Assembly (NCBI GenBank): GCA_027730465.1
Contig: JAQCGQ010000066.1
Coordinates: 1 to 5,047, forward strand
Reading direction: 5' to 3'
DNA length: 5,047 nt
Origin: Actinomycetota bacterium
GTDB lineage: Bacteria; Actinomycetota; Actinomycetes; Nanopelagicales; Nanopelagicaceae
Shown: positions 1 through 5,047 of the stretch, in pieces
Numbering within the stretch: position 1 is the first letter of the stretch
Layout of the letters: every line of letters begins with the position of its first letter
Notes under the pieces: generated by a model
Seen by the model: only the letters and a program-made list of their open reading frames with translations
The model's database searches: none
Told to the model about the DNA's origin: nothing
Program-made: the position numbers and the translations under genes

Positions 1-63
1 TTTGTCTATTGCAATTTCACATAGGTGGCACCCAATACGTGATATAACTGTTACCTTCCTCAT
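1..63 (-). CDS. Glutaredoxin-like thiol-disulfide protein, N-terminal fragment
   Basis: The reverse strand from an ATG at 63-61 reads MRKVTVISRIGCHLCEIAIDK before running off the window, so only the first 21 residues are present. The pattern is a short beta strand (VTVIS), then G-C12-H-L-C15 at the start of a helix. This is the typical opening of the small actinobacterial glutaredoxin-like family (DUF836 type, thioredoxin fold), where CxxC is the redox-active dithiol. Members are cytoplasmic and usually about 80-100 residues long. In several actinobacteria such a gene lies near rex, hemA and hemC and in the broader proC/bS22 neighbourhood, which fits this window; that synteny is from memory. 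The gene is divergent from the protease gene at 147. The family call is fairly secure from the motif; the substrate is unknown. Confidence 0.75.
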   Translation of the reverse strand, partial: MRKVTVISRIGCHLCEIAIDK

Positions 64-72
64 TTAACTCCC

Positions 73-78
73 AGAATA
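73..78 (-). promoter_or_regulatory. Candidate -10 box for the glutaredoxin-like gene
   Basis: On the reverse strand TATTCT (fits the actinobacterial TAnnnT -10 consensus) ends 9 nt before the ATG at 63. Transcription would start about 3 nt before the start codon. A GGGAG at 68-72 lies only 4 nt from the ATG and may be a weak ribosome binding site, but it would fall outside such a short leader. No convincing -35 is visible. Confidence 0.35.
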
Positions 79-131
79 ACCCTAATCACACCACAGATAC
101 TTAAAAGTGGCACTAATGAACCTGCTCAGAA

Positions 132-140
132 TGTTAGCCT
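132..140 (+). promoter_or_regulatory. Extended -10 promoter, leaderless, for the secreted protease
   Basis: TGTTAGCCT combines a TGn extension (132-134) with a TAnnnT hexamer (TAGCCT, 135-140). Exactly 6 nt separate the hexamer from the GTG start at 147, so transcription is predicted to begin at the G of the start codon. No Shine-Dalgarno sequence precedes the GTG. Together these support a leaderless mRNA. No good -35 match is seen, which is tolerable for an extended -10 promoter. It is inferred from geometry, not measured. Confidence 0.5.
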
Positions 141-146
141 AGCGCA

Positions 147-2495
147 GTGCGTATAAAGCGATTTTTGTTATCAATTGGATTATTGATAGCTGTTATAGCT
201 ATACCAATTCCAAGTGCGAATGCTTTAGCAGTAAAAGTTGCCCCTGCTGGGTGGACATATCTATATGCCAGTGATGCACCTGCTAAAAGTCCCACAATCC
301 CAAGAGTATTTTCAGCAAATTTAGAGAAGAAAAGTAATTTTATTCCTATCTACAACAACGTGCCAGAGTTTGCCAAGGCATCTATCCAAAAAGCGATTGA
401 TACTTGGTCTGAAAATTTTGCATCTAAAGTCCCGGTAAATGTAAATGTTACTTGGACTAAAGCACCTAACTCATTAGTATTAGCTTCCGCTAGTGCTAAA
501 AATATATTTTCTAATTTTAATGGAGCACCAGATAAAACTCTCTATTACCCGTCGGCTCTTGCTAATGCGCTGGCTGGCATTGACTTAGACACCGCTGAAC
601 CTGAACTAGAAGTGAACGTGTCAACTGGTGATTTTTGGTATTACGGATTAGATGGTAAGTGCCCAACAAATAAATATGATTTAGTCTCAGTCATTTTGCA
701 TGAAATGGCACACGGATTAGGTTTTATGTCAGGAACCTACTATGACTCTGCAACTAAAGTTGGAAGATTACTTCAACCAACAGCTTTCGACGCTTATGCT
801 CAACTTTCAGATGGTAGGCGATTAGTTGACTTGCCTTCACCTTCAATAGAAATGGGTTCGGCCATTACCTCAACTTTATATTGGTCGGGCGTTAATGGTG
901 TAAAAGCAAATAATGATGTTAAGCCATTATTGTTTACACCAGCTATTTACGAACAAGGATCATCAGTAAGTCATCTAGATGAAAAGACATTTTCTAATAC
1001 AGCTGAAAATGCGGTTATGACTCCGAATTTAAGTGCTGGTGAGGTATTTCATTTACCGGGTGCTTTATTACTGGCAATGTTTGAAGATTTAAGAATGAAA
1101 CCACCTGTTGGTAAAGCAACAGGGCTACCAGGCTCTGTCCAAAACGTTAGGGCATTAGTAGGTAATAAAAGCGCGATTATTAAATTTGATCCACCTGCTG
1201 ATTTTAGATTTGCTCAAATAGAGAGTTATATTGTTGAGAATTTACAAACAGGTGAAACTACTAAAACAATTGAGAGCCCAGTTATTATTAGTGGTCTTAA
1301 GAATGGAAGTAAATACACATTCTCAGTTAAAGCTACAAATAGTGCTGGCTCATCTGAAGCAGCTAAATCAAATCAAATTACTCCTCAATCTACATGGAAA
1401 AGTACAGTTATAGATCCGGGTGCTGACGCTAAATACATTACCTCAACAACTTATCTTAGTAAGCCAGTCATCGCTTATAGTGACAGTAAGAGTGGTGATT
1501 TAAAACTTGCCACATACTCAAATAATAAATGGGTTATTAAAATAATTGACGGAAATGCTGACATCTCTGGAAAAACCCTAAATAATGTCTCTGGACATAT
1601 TTCACTCTGCACATCTGTTGTTGGGAAAATTAGTTATCTACATGTTTTCTATACTGATCTAACTAATAAAGATCTAAAGTACGCACTTTACAATGGTAAA
1701 ACTTGGAAGTATGAGACTGTCGACGGTGATGGTTTAGTCGCACAAGATTACAAAGAAGTTAATAGAGTAAGAGGTGCTTCTGATGTTTCTGTTTCAAATG
1801 CTTGCTCTGTAACTAATAACAGTGTTCAAGTTTTTTACCGCGATGAATCCCAAGGTATATTACTTGGTGCAGTCAAAGAAAATGGAAAATGGCTATATGA
1901 AATAGTTGATGGTGATAAAGACACTGAAAATAGAACTACTGGAGATGTTGCTTTTCATATGAAAGCTGTAACTGTTGGGAAAAAGATTAATTTAATTTAT
2001 GACTCAGTAAAAGGTTTTGATGCAGAAAAAAATATAACAAGAGGTGAAGTCAGATTCGCAACAAGAAGTTCTACCTCTAGTTTAGATTGGCAGTATAAAA
2101 CTTTAGATGCACCTAATGAACGCACGTACGCCGTTGGTTATGATGTCTCGATTTTGAATAATTCAAAAGGTTTAGTTGCTGGTTGGTTTACCGCTAGTGG
2201 TTTTACTTACCCAAACCCGGATCAAGTTAAATACCAAGAAATTAACGCAACGGAGGGGGTAAGTGTGAAAGCTGATGAGTTTGGAACTCTTCACTCATCA
2301 ATTTCTGCCGATAAAAAAACCATCTTATTTAGTTGTGAACTTAGATTATGTGTATTAAATAAAGCTAGCAAAGTAATTAGTTTAGTTTCAAAAAGCAGTA
2401 TCCAGAAAGGTAGTCAGATTAATTGGATTACAGTTAATAAGACCAAATACGCCATCGCTGGCGTGGGTTATAAGTTAACTATTTTTAAGCCTTAG
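147..2495 (+). CDS. Secreted HEXXH metalloprotease with FN3 and C-terminal beta-propeller-like repeats
   Basis: The 782-residue product starts at GTG and has a Sec signal peptide: basic MRIKR, hydrophobic core 6-19, cleavage after ANA (26) or ALA (28). Residues ~30-320 form the probable catalytic domain, with H185-E-M-A-H189-G-L-G-F. This is a zincin motif (two His zinc ligands, catalytic Glu186), preceded by the YYGLDG and KYD segments. The metzincin third-ligand position (195) is Ser. A later GSSVSHLDE (H276) and VMTP (290-293) may supply the third ligand and Met-turn; this is inference. Residues ~328-413 are an FN3 domain (PGSVQNVRA...YIVENLQTG...YTFSVKATNSAG). Residues ~417-782 carry five W-x5-D motifs (W417, W462, W520, W582, W648), suggesting propeller blades. 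There is no membrane anchor or sorting signal, so release to the medium or loose surface attachment is likely. The GTG start is supported by the signal peptide beginning there. The exact protease family is not recognised and the substrate is unknown. Confidence 0.8.
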   Translation: MRIKRFLLSIGLLIAVIAIPIPSANALAVKVAPAGWTYLYASDAPAKSPTIPRVFSANLEKKSNFIPIYNNVPEFAKASIQKAIDTWSENFASKVPVNVNVTWTKAPNSLVLASASAKNIFSNFNGAPDKTLYYPSALANALAGIDLDTAEPELEVNVSTGDFWYYGLDGKCPTNKYDLVSVILHEMAHGLGFMSGTYYDSATKVGRLLQPTAFDAYAQLSDGRRLVDLPSPSIEMGSAITSTLYWSGVNGVKANNDVKPLLFTPAIYEQGSSVSHLDEKTFSNTAENAVMTPNLSAGEVFHLPGALLLAMFEDLRMKPPVGKATGLPGSVQNVRALVGNKSAIIKFDPPADFRFAQIESYIVENLQTGETTKTIESPVIISGLKNGSKYTFSVKATNSAGSSEAAKSNQITPQSTWKSTVIDPGADAKYITSTTYLSKPVIAYSDSKSGDLKLATYSNNKWVIKIIDGNADISGKTLNNVSGHISLCTSVVGKISYLHVFYTDLTNKDLKYALYNGKTWKYETVDGDGLVAQDYKEVNRVRGASDVSVSNACSVTNNSVQVFYRDESQGILLGAVKENGKWLYEIVDGDKDTENRTTGDVAFHMKAVTVGKKINLIYDSVKGFDAEKNITRGEVRFATRSSTSSLDWQYKTLDAPNERTYAVGYDVSILNNSKGLVAGWFTASGFTYPNPDQVKYQEINATEGVSVKADEFGTLHSSISADKKTILFSCELRLCVLNKASKVISLVSKSSIQKGSQINWITVNKTKYAIAGVGYKLTIFKP
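2449..2464 (-). terminator. Candidate terminator hairpin beyond bS22
   Basis: ACGCCA-TCGC-TGGCGT is a perfect 6-bp GC-rich inverted repeat inside the last codons of the protease gene. Read on the reverse strand it lies about 38 nt past the bS22 stop and is followed by TATTTGG, a modest T-rich run. It could end the proC-bS22 transcript. The T tract is poor and the hairpin may simply be coding sequence, so confidence is low. Confidence 0.3.
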
Positions 2496-2510
2496 CAAAA
2501 ACTATTTTGC
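2495..2510. other. Inverted repeat spanning the convergent stop codons
   Basis: GCAAAA-ACTA-TTTTGC is a perfect 6-bp stem with a 4-nt loop. It begins on the last base of the protease stop codon and its loop holds most of the bS22 stop. The stem is AT-rich, so it is weak alone, but it lies where a two-way terminator for convergent genes would be expected. Confidence 0.3.
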
Positions 2511-2600
2511 GTTGCGGCGTTGAATTCTGGTTCTCTTTAAAAGTTTCTTATGTTTCTTTTTTGCCATTCGTTTACGACGCTTTTTAATTACTGAACCCAT
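2502..2600 (-). CDS. Small ribosomal subunit protein bS22 (32 residues)
   Basis: The reverse strand gives a 32-residue, extremely basic peptide that opens [17 protein letters not shown], continues [10 protein letters not shown] and ends RRNAK before a TAG stop. It matches the actinobacterial bS22 family (AURKAIP1/COX24-domain protein; Rv0500B in M. tuberculosis) over its full expected length of about 32-33 residues. In mycobacterial ribosome structures bS22 binds rRNA in the small subunit near the decoding region. A strong ribosome binding site (AAAGGAG, 2605-2611) lies 4 nt before the ATG. The gene lies 39 nt downstream of the 407-residue secreted protein gene on the same strand and probably has its own promoter (TATAAT at 2626-2631). 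Association with proC is conserved in actinobacteria, which supports the call. The gene is too short for usual gene-length cut-offs. Confidence 0.95.
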   Translation of the reverse strand: MGSVIKKRRKRMAKKKHKKLLKRTRIQRRNAK

Positions 2601-2604
2601 TTTG

Positions 2605-2611
2605 CTCCTTT
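2605..2611 (-). promoter_or_regulatory. Ribosome binding site of bS22
   Basis: AAAGGAG on the reverse strand, 4 nt before the ATG at 2600, is a near-ideal Shine-Dalgarno sequence. It fixes the start of this tiny gene and contrasts with the apparently leaderless genes elsewhere in the window. Confidence 0.8.
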
Positions 2612-2617
2612 AGATAA

Positions 2618-2642
2618 GTTTACTAATTATATTAGTTTACTA
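2618..2642. repeat. Direct repeat GTTTACTA with central palindrome upstream of bS22
   Basis: GTTTACTA occurs at 2618-2625 and again at 2635-2642, 17 bp apart. Between and overlapping them lies the perfect inverted repeat ACTAAT-TAT-ATTAGT (2622-2636). The TATAAT -10 box falls inside this element, so it could be an operator. The second copy also overlaps the stop codon of the upstream gene. A functional role is speculative. Confidence 0.4.
2626..2631 (-). promoter_or_regulatory. Candidate internal promoter (-10 TATAAT) for bS22
   Basis: A perfect TATAAT on the reverse strand ends 25 nt before the bS22 ATG. It predicts a leader of about 19 nt that would carry the AAAGGAG site. No clear -35 is visible, and the area is so AT-rich that a chance match is possible. 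If real, it would let bS22 be expressed independently of proC and the gene between them. Confidence 0.45.
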
Positions 2643-3863
2643 GTTAATCACTACTAAACCAAAACTTACACCCGAGTCTGTGATTAATACTGTGCCTATT
2701 TTATTATTTGCTGCAATTGCAACCGCTGGTGCGGAAAGTTTATAGCAGTTTAGTACCTTTCCTTTTTTACCAAACTCTAGAACAATTGGGGATGGTGTTT
2801 TTGGCTTCCACGCAGAAACTGACTTAATCTGTCCTCTTGAAACAAAACTAGCCCAAGTATTTTTACCTGAAGTAACTAGTGCACTTGATTTTGCTAGATA
2901 TCTAACATTCCAAGTAGGTTTACTTATGGCAGAAAATTTCGTAACTGCTGCTTCAGTTTTATTTGAATAAGACACTTTCCCACCCTGGAGTAGCCCTGCA
3001 CTAATTGAACTCCAGCTTCTTGTCGTGCTTTTTAAAGTAGCTCGTCCAACTACCTGTAAAACTCCAGTTGAAGAAACTTTCATTGTTACGGCATCTAACT
3101 TACTTAACGATTTTGTTTTTAAAAGCTTATCACCACTCGTCCCTACTGCAGTAAAGCTTGCGTCTGAATTAGTTATTGCCGAATTTATTTGAGTTGTTTT
3201 TACACCATATTTAACTTTAGGTGAAAAAGCACCAGCTTTGCTCGCACTTATGTAAAACCCTGAAACATTACTCTTGGTATATGAGTTACCAAATATTATT
3301 AGGTTAGCACCTGAAATTAAGATTTTTCTTGGATCAATAATGCTTTCTGAAATGAATTCAAATGTATTTAGTAAATTTCCATTACTGCTAATTTGCCATA
3401 ATTTAATTCGATTAAGTGGTGAATTCTTAACTTGAACTGGCTCAGGTATAACATTATCCGGATTTAATACCTGTCCGGAAGCCGGTGTTGGCGCAGGTGT
3501 AAGCAATGATGTTGATGCTCCTAAAACCCAGATACTGCCATCAGTATCAAGTGCAGCTGATGTAGCAATTTCATTTTCAATACCACCTAATCGAAGGTTC
3601 CAAAGAGGTGCACCAAGTGGGGAATAGCTAGCTATAAATCCATCACTTGCGCCACCAAGATTTCCACTTACCCAAGGTGAGTTAGGAGATTCAGTTGTGC
3701 CAATTAAAATAACACTCACTGGAGTTAAGGCAACATCACTTATCTGATCAGATTTTGCATATGGTAGTTCTATTAATACTTTCGTGCTTTTTATTACTAC
3801 TGCATTAGCAATAGATGGTTGTAAAGAAAAAATCAATAAAAATGTGAGAAAAACTCTTTTCAA
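2640..3863 (-). CDS. Secreted beta-propeller-like protein of unknown function
   Basis: The 407-residue product starts at TTG (3863-3861) with a clear Sec signal peptide: MKR, hydrophobic core 4-14, cleavage after ANA at 21. Residues ~74-117 (DGFIASYSPLGAPLWNLRLG, then G-IENE, then LDTDGSIWVLGAS) match the SBBP-type propeller repeat pattern: D-F-x-x-x-Y, G...W, LGG, D-x-DG-x-xx-x-G. Later segments (LWQISSNGNLLNTF, LIIFGNSY, VVGRATL) look like degraded blades. A Pro/Thr/Ala-rich stretch at 122-146 is a probable linker. The only Cys is at 373, and there is no anchor or catalytic motif. The TTG overlaps the proC stop (TTGA), with AGGAG 5 nt upstream, so translation is probably coupled to proC. 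In M. tuberculosis the gene between proC and bS22 is a BldC-like HTH gene; this is unrelated. The role is unknown; ligand binding or surface function is inference. Confidence 0.75.
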   Translation of the reverse strand: MKRVFLTFLLIFSLQPSIANAVVIKSTKVLIELPYAKSDQISDVALTPVSVILIGTTESPNSPWVSGNLGGASDGFIASYSPLGAPLWNLRLGGIENEIATSAALDTDGSIWVLGASTSLLTPAPTPASGQVLNPDNVIPEPVQVKNSPLNRIKLWQISSNGNLLNTFEFISESIIDPRKILISGANLIIFGNSYTKSNVSGFYISASKAGAFSPKVKYGVKTTQINSAITNSDASFTAVGTSGDKLLKTKSLSKLDAVTMKVSSTGVLQVVGRATLKSTTRSWSSISAGLLQGGKVSYSNKTEAAVTKFSAISKPTWNVRYLAKSSALVTSGKNTWASFVSRGQIKSVSAWKPKTPSPIVLEFGKKGKVLNCYKLSAPAVAIAANNKIGTVLITDSGVSFGLVVIN

Positions 3864-4672
3864 GCAAGCTCCTGCCCACGTTTTTTTGCTGCAGCCATTG
3901 CGTCAAGAATTATTTTCTCTAAATCCTTATCTTCAAAGACTGAAAGCGCTGCTGCAGTTGTGCCGTTTGGGCTAGTCACATTTTTTCTTAGTGTCGTTGC
4001 GTCAAGTCCACTTTCTTTAAGCATGGCAGCTGAGCCAGAGATAGTTCCTATCGCAAGTTGTGTTGCAATTTCATTAGTTAGTCCTAACTTAACGCCAGCA
4101 CTAATCATCGCCTCAACAAAGCTAAAAAAGTAAGCAGGGCCTGAACCACTAAGTGCAGTAACCGTATCTTGATCGGATTCACTTACTTCAACAACTAAAC
4201 CACTTGCTGATAATAAATTTTTAGCCAAAGATAAATCAGCTCCTGAAGCATTTGTACCTGGAGAAATTGCAGATACTCCTTTTCCGATCTGAGCAGGAGT
4301 GTTTGGCATAACACGAATAACTGGATTTTTAGTTTTTAATTGGCTTTCAATAAATTTAGTCGTTTTACCCGCAGCAATTGAAATTAACACGGCACTACTA
4401 CTTAAAGTTTTGCTTAATTCTGATAAAGCTGAACTTAGATCTTGTGGTTTAACTGCTAAGAAAATAACATCACAGCTTTTTCCTATTTCCTGAATACTGA
4501 CTAAATTAATCTTGTACTGATCTTTCACCTGCTTGGCTCGATCATCACTCTTCTCGTTTACATAAATTTGAGTAGAATTAATTGAGCTAGAGATTAAACT
4601 TTTAATTAGAGCCGCACCCATAACGCCAGCCCCGATAAAGCCAATGGATTTGTTGCCGGCATCTATTTTCAT
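3860..4672 (-). CDS. proC: Pyrroline-5-carboxylate reductase
   Basis: This cytoplasmic enzyme catalyses the last step of proline synthesis, reducing 1-pyrroline-5-carboxylate to L-proline with NAD(P)H. The 270-residue product has the family's usual length. The N-terminal Rossmann fold carries GFIGAGVMG (11-19, GxGxxG), and AVKPQ (73-77) is a typical cofactor-side motif. MPNTPA (122-127), ALSGSGPAY (173-181) and the P5CR signature TSPNGTTAAAL (233-243) are all present. No key residue appears to be missing. Family members form a decamer of dimers through the C-terminal helical domain. The ATG at 4672 is preceded by no Shine-Dalgarno sequence but by a -10 box at leaderless spacing. The stop overlaps the TTG start of the next gene by the TTGA overlap, so proC heads an operon that reaches towards bS22. 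The call is secure. Confidence 0.97.
   Translation of the reverse strand: MKIDAGNKSIGFIGAGVMGAALIKSLISSSINSTQIYVNEKSDDRAKQVKDQYKINLVSIQEIGKSCDVIFLAVKPQDLSSALSELSKTLSSSAVLISIAAGKTTKFIESQLKTKNPVIRVMPNTPAQIGKGVSAISPGTNASGADLSLAKNLLSASGLVVEVSESDQDTVTALSGSGPAYFFSFVEAMISAGVKLGLTNEIATQLAIGTISGSAAMLKESGLDATTLRKNVTSPNGTTAAALSVFEDKDLEKIILDAMAAAKKRGQELA
3869..3873 (-). promoter_or_regulatory. Ribosome binding site supporting the TTG start
   Basis: AGGAG on the reverse strand lies inside the last codons of proC, 5 nt before the TTG at 3863. The spacing, and the signal peptide that begins immediately, make the rare TTG start convincing. Confidence 0.75.
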
Positions 4673-4678
4673 ATATCA

Positions 4679-4684
4679 AGCCTA
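4679..4684 (-). promoter_or_regulatory. Candidate leaderless -10 box for proC
   Basis: TAGGCT (TAnnnT) on the reverse strand is followed by exactly 6 nt (TGATAT) and then the ATG at 4672. This puts the predicted transcription start on the A of the start codon. There is no Shine-Dalgarno sequence and no clear -35. The spacing is identical to that before the protease gene at 147. Confidence 0.45.
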
Positions 4685-4690
4685 CCCAAT

Positions 4691-4720
4691 TAGTCATTAA
4701 CCTCACTTAACCCTTAAACT
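4691..4720 (+). promoter_or_regulatory. Candidate promoter for the Cys-rich gene
   Basis: TAGTCA (4691-4696, four of six matches to TTGACA) is followed after 18 nt by TAAACT (4715-4720, TAnnnT). The hexamer ends 8 nt before the ATG at 4729, so the leader would be 0-2 nt. No Shine-Dalgarno sequence is present. It shares the 56-bp divergent spacer with the proC promoter, so the two polymerase footprints would overlap. Confidence 0.4.
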
Positions 4721-4728
4721 GCCGCTCT

Positions 4729-5047
4729 ATGTCAACGACAAAAAGACCAAAATCTAAGTTATCTAAGAATGAGGTTGTTGGTAATTTTGCGCGAGATTGG
4801 GTTGAATTTGCTAACCCAGCGAATTCTGAGGAAATCTTTAAGTGCGATATAACTTGGTTGACCTCATACTGGCAATGTATTTATGGAAATGGCTGTTGCG
4901 GTATTGATGCCGATAAGCCTGATTCTGGTTGTTGCTCTGATGGTGCTTATTACACTAGCAAGGACGATGAAGTTAGGGTGTTAAAAGCTGCTAAGAAGTT
5001 AACAAAGGCGCAATGGCAATTTTATGATCAAGCGCGTCCAAAAAAAT
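4729..5047 (+). CDS. Conserved Cys-rich actinobacterial protein, N-terminal part (cut by window end)
   Basis: An open frame begins at ATG 4729 and runs without a stop to the window edge, giving 106 residues. The first ~16 residues are basic (MSTTKRPKSKLSKNE). The core has six Cys (39, 50, 56, 57, 68, 69), arranged as KC-DITWLTSYWQC, then GNGCCG and SGCCSDGAYY, followed by SKDDEVRVLKAAKKL. There is no signal peptide, so it is probably cytoplasmic. The paired CC motifs suggest a bound metal or Fe-S cluster, somewhat like the YkgJ-type cysteine-cluster proteins; that is inference. I recall similar actinobacterial proteins (a TWLLSRWTC-like segment followed by GCCSHGAFF) annotated as hypothetical, but cannot confirm a family. 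Codon use is like that of its neighbours. It is divergent from proC with a 56-bp gap. That it is a real gene is well supported; the function is unknown. Confidence 0.75.
   Translation, partial: MSTTKRPKSKLSKNEVVGNFARDWVEFANPANSEEIFKCDITWLTSYWQCIYGNGCCGIDADKPDSGCCSDGAYYTSKDDEVRVLKAAKKLTKAQWQFYDQARPKK

Noticed and set aside
185..210. Hydrophobic segment at the protease N-terminus as a membrane anchor
   Set aside because: It is followed by small-residue cleavage sites (ANA at 24-26, ALA at 26-28) and directly by mature-type sequence, so a cleaved signal peptide is more likely. No other membrane segment is seen.
1231..1413. 60-residue plus-strand open frame inside the protease gene
   Set aside because: It lies in another frame of the FN3-coding segment, has low-complexity Leu/Gln/Lys composition and no ribosome binding site. 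It is a shadow of the real gene.
3414..3500. Pro/Thr-rich stretch of the 407-residue protein as a sortase or lipoprotein signal
   Set aside because: It is internal (residues ~122-150), has no LPxTG with a C-terminal hydrophobic tail, and there is no lipobox Cys after the signal peptide. A flexible linker explains it better.
3784..3975. 63-residue plus-strand open frame opposite the proC/secreted-protein junction
   Set aside because: It is antisense to two well-supported genes and has no motif or ribosome binding site.
4299..4493. 64-residue plus-strand open frame inside proC
   Set aside because: It is antisense to conserved proC codons, including the MPNTPA region, with no independent support.
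1..5047. CRISPR array, tRNA/rRNA, insertion sequence or prophage signals
   Set aside because: There are no regularly spaced identical repeats, no transposase or integrase motifs and no tRNA-like segments. The gene content is ordinary chromosomal.

Overview
The window reads as chromosomal DNA of a small-genome, AT-rich actinobacterium. The freshwater/marine Nanopelagicales ('acI') type is the best guess. The actinobacterial assignment rests on three things: a 32-residue gene for ribosomal protein bS22 (missed by normal ORF length cut-offs), a proC gene close to it (in Mycobacterium tuberculosis, proC and bS22 are near neighbours with a small BldC-like HTH gene between them), and a partial Cys-rich gene that resembles an actinobacterial conserved family. 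AT-rich codon use, very short intergenic gaps and start codons placed at the predicted transcription start point to a streamlined genome. The order-level assignment is inference.

Layout, left to right. Positions 1-63 (minus) hold the N-terminus of a glutaredoxin-like protein with a CHLC active site, cut by the window edge. An 83-bp divergent spacer follows. Positions 147-2495 (plus) encode a 782-residue secreted HEXXH metalloprotease with an FN3 domain and a C-terminal repeat region that is probably a beta-propeller. It meets the minus-strand genes tail to tail, with only 6 bp between stop codons. The minus-strand cluster, in transcription order, is proC (4672-3860), a 407-residue secreted beta-propeller-like protein starting at TTG inside the proC stop (3863-2640), and bS22 (2600-2502). 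A 56-bp divergent spacer then separates proC from a plus-strand Cys-rich protein (4729 to the edge), which is incomplete.

ProC makes proline in the cytoplasm and bS22 is a ribosome component, so the operon is of housekeeping type. The secreted protein lodged between them has no obvious functional link to either. The 782-residue protease is probably a separate exported degradative or surface function. Candidate promoters can be placed before the glutaredoxin-like gene, the protease gene, proC, the Cys-rich gene and bS22. The first four give leaderless or nearly leaderless transcripts; bS22 and the 407-residue gene have clear Shine-Dalgarno sequences instead. No RNA genes, CRISPR arrays, insertion sequences or mobile elements are visible, and no gene-free stretch exceeds about 85 bp. 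I see no clear sign of a new defence or mobile system. The most unusual items are the protease with its atypical zinc site and the secreted protein coupled to proC.
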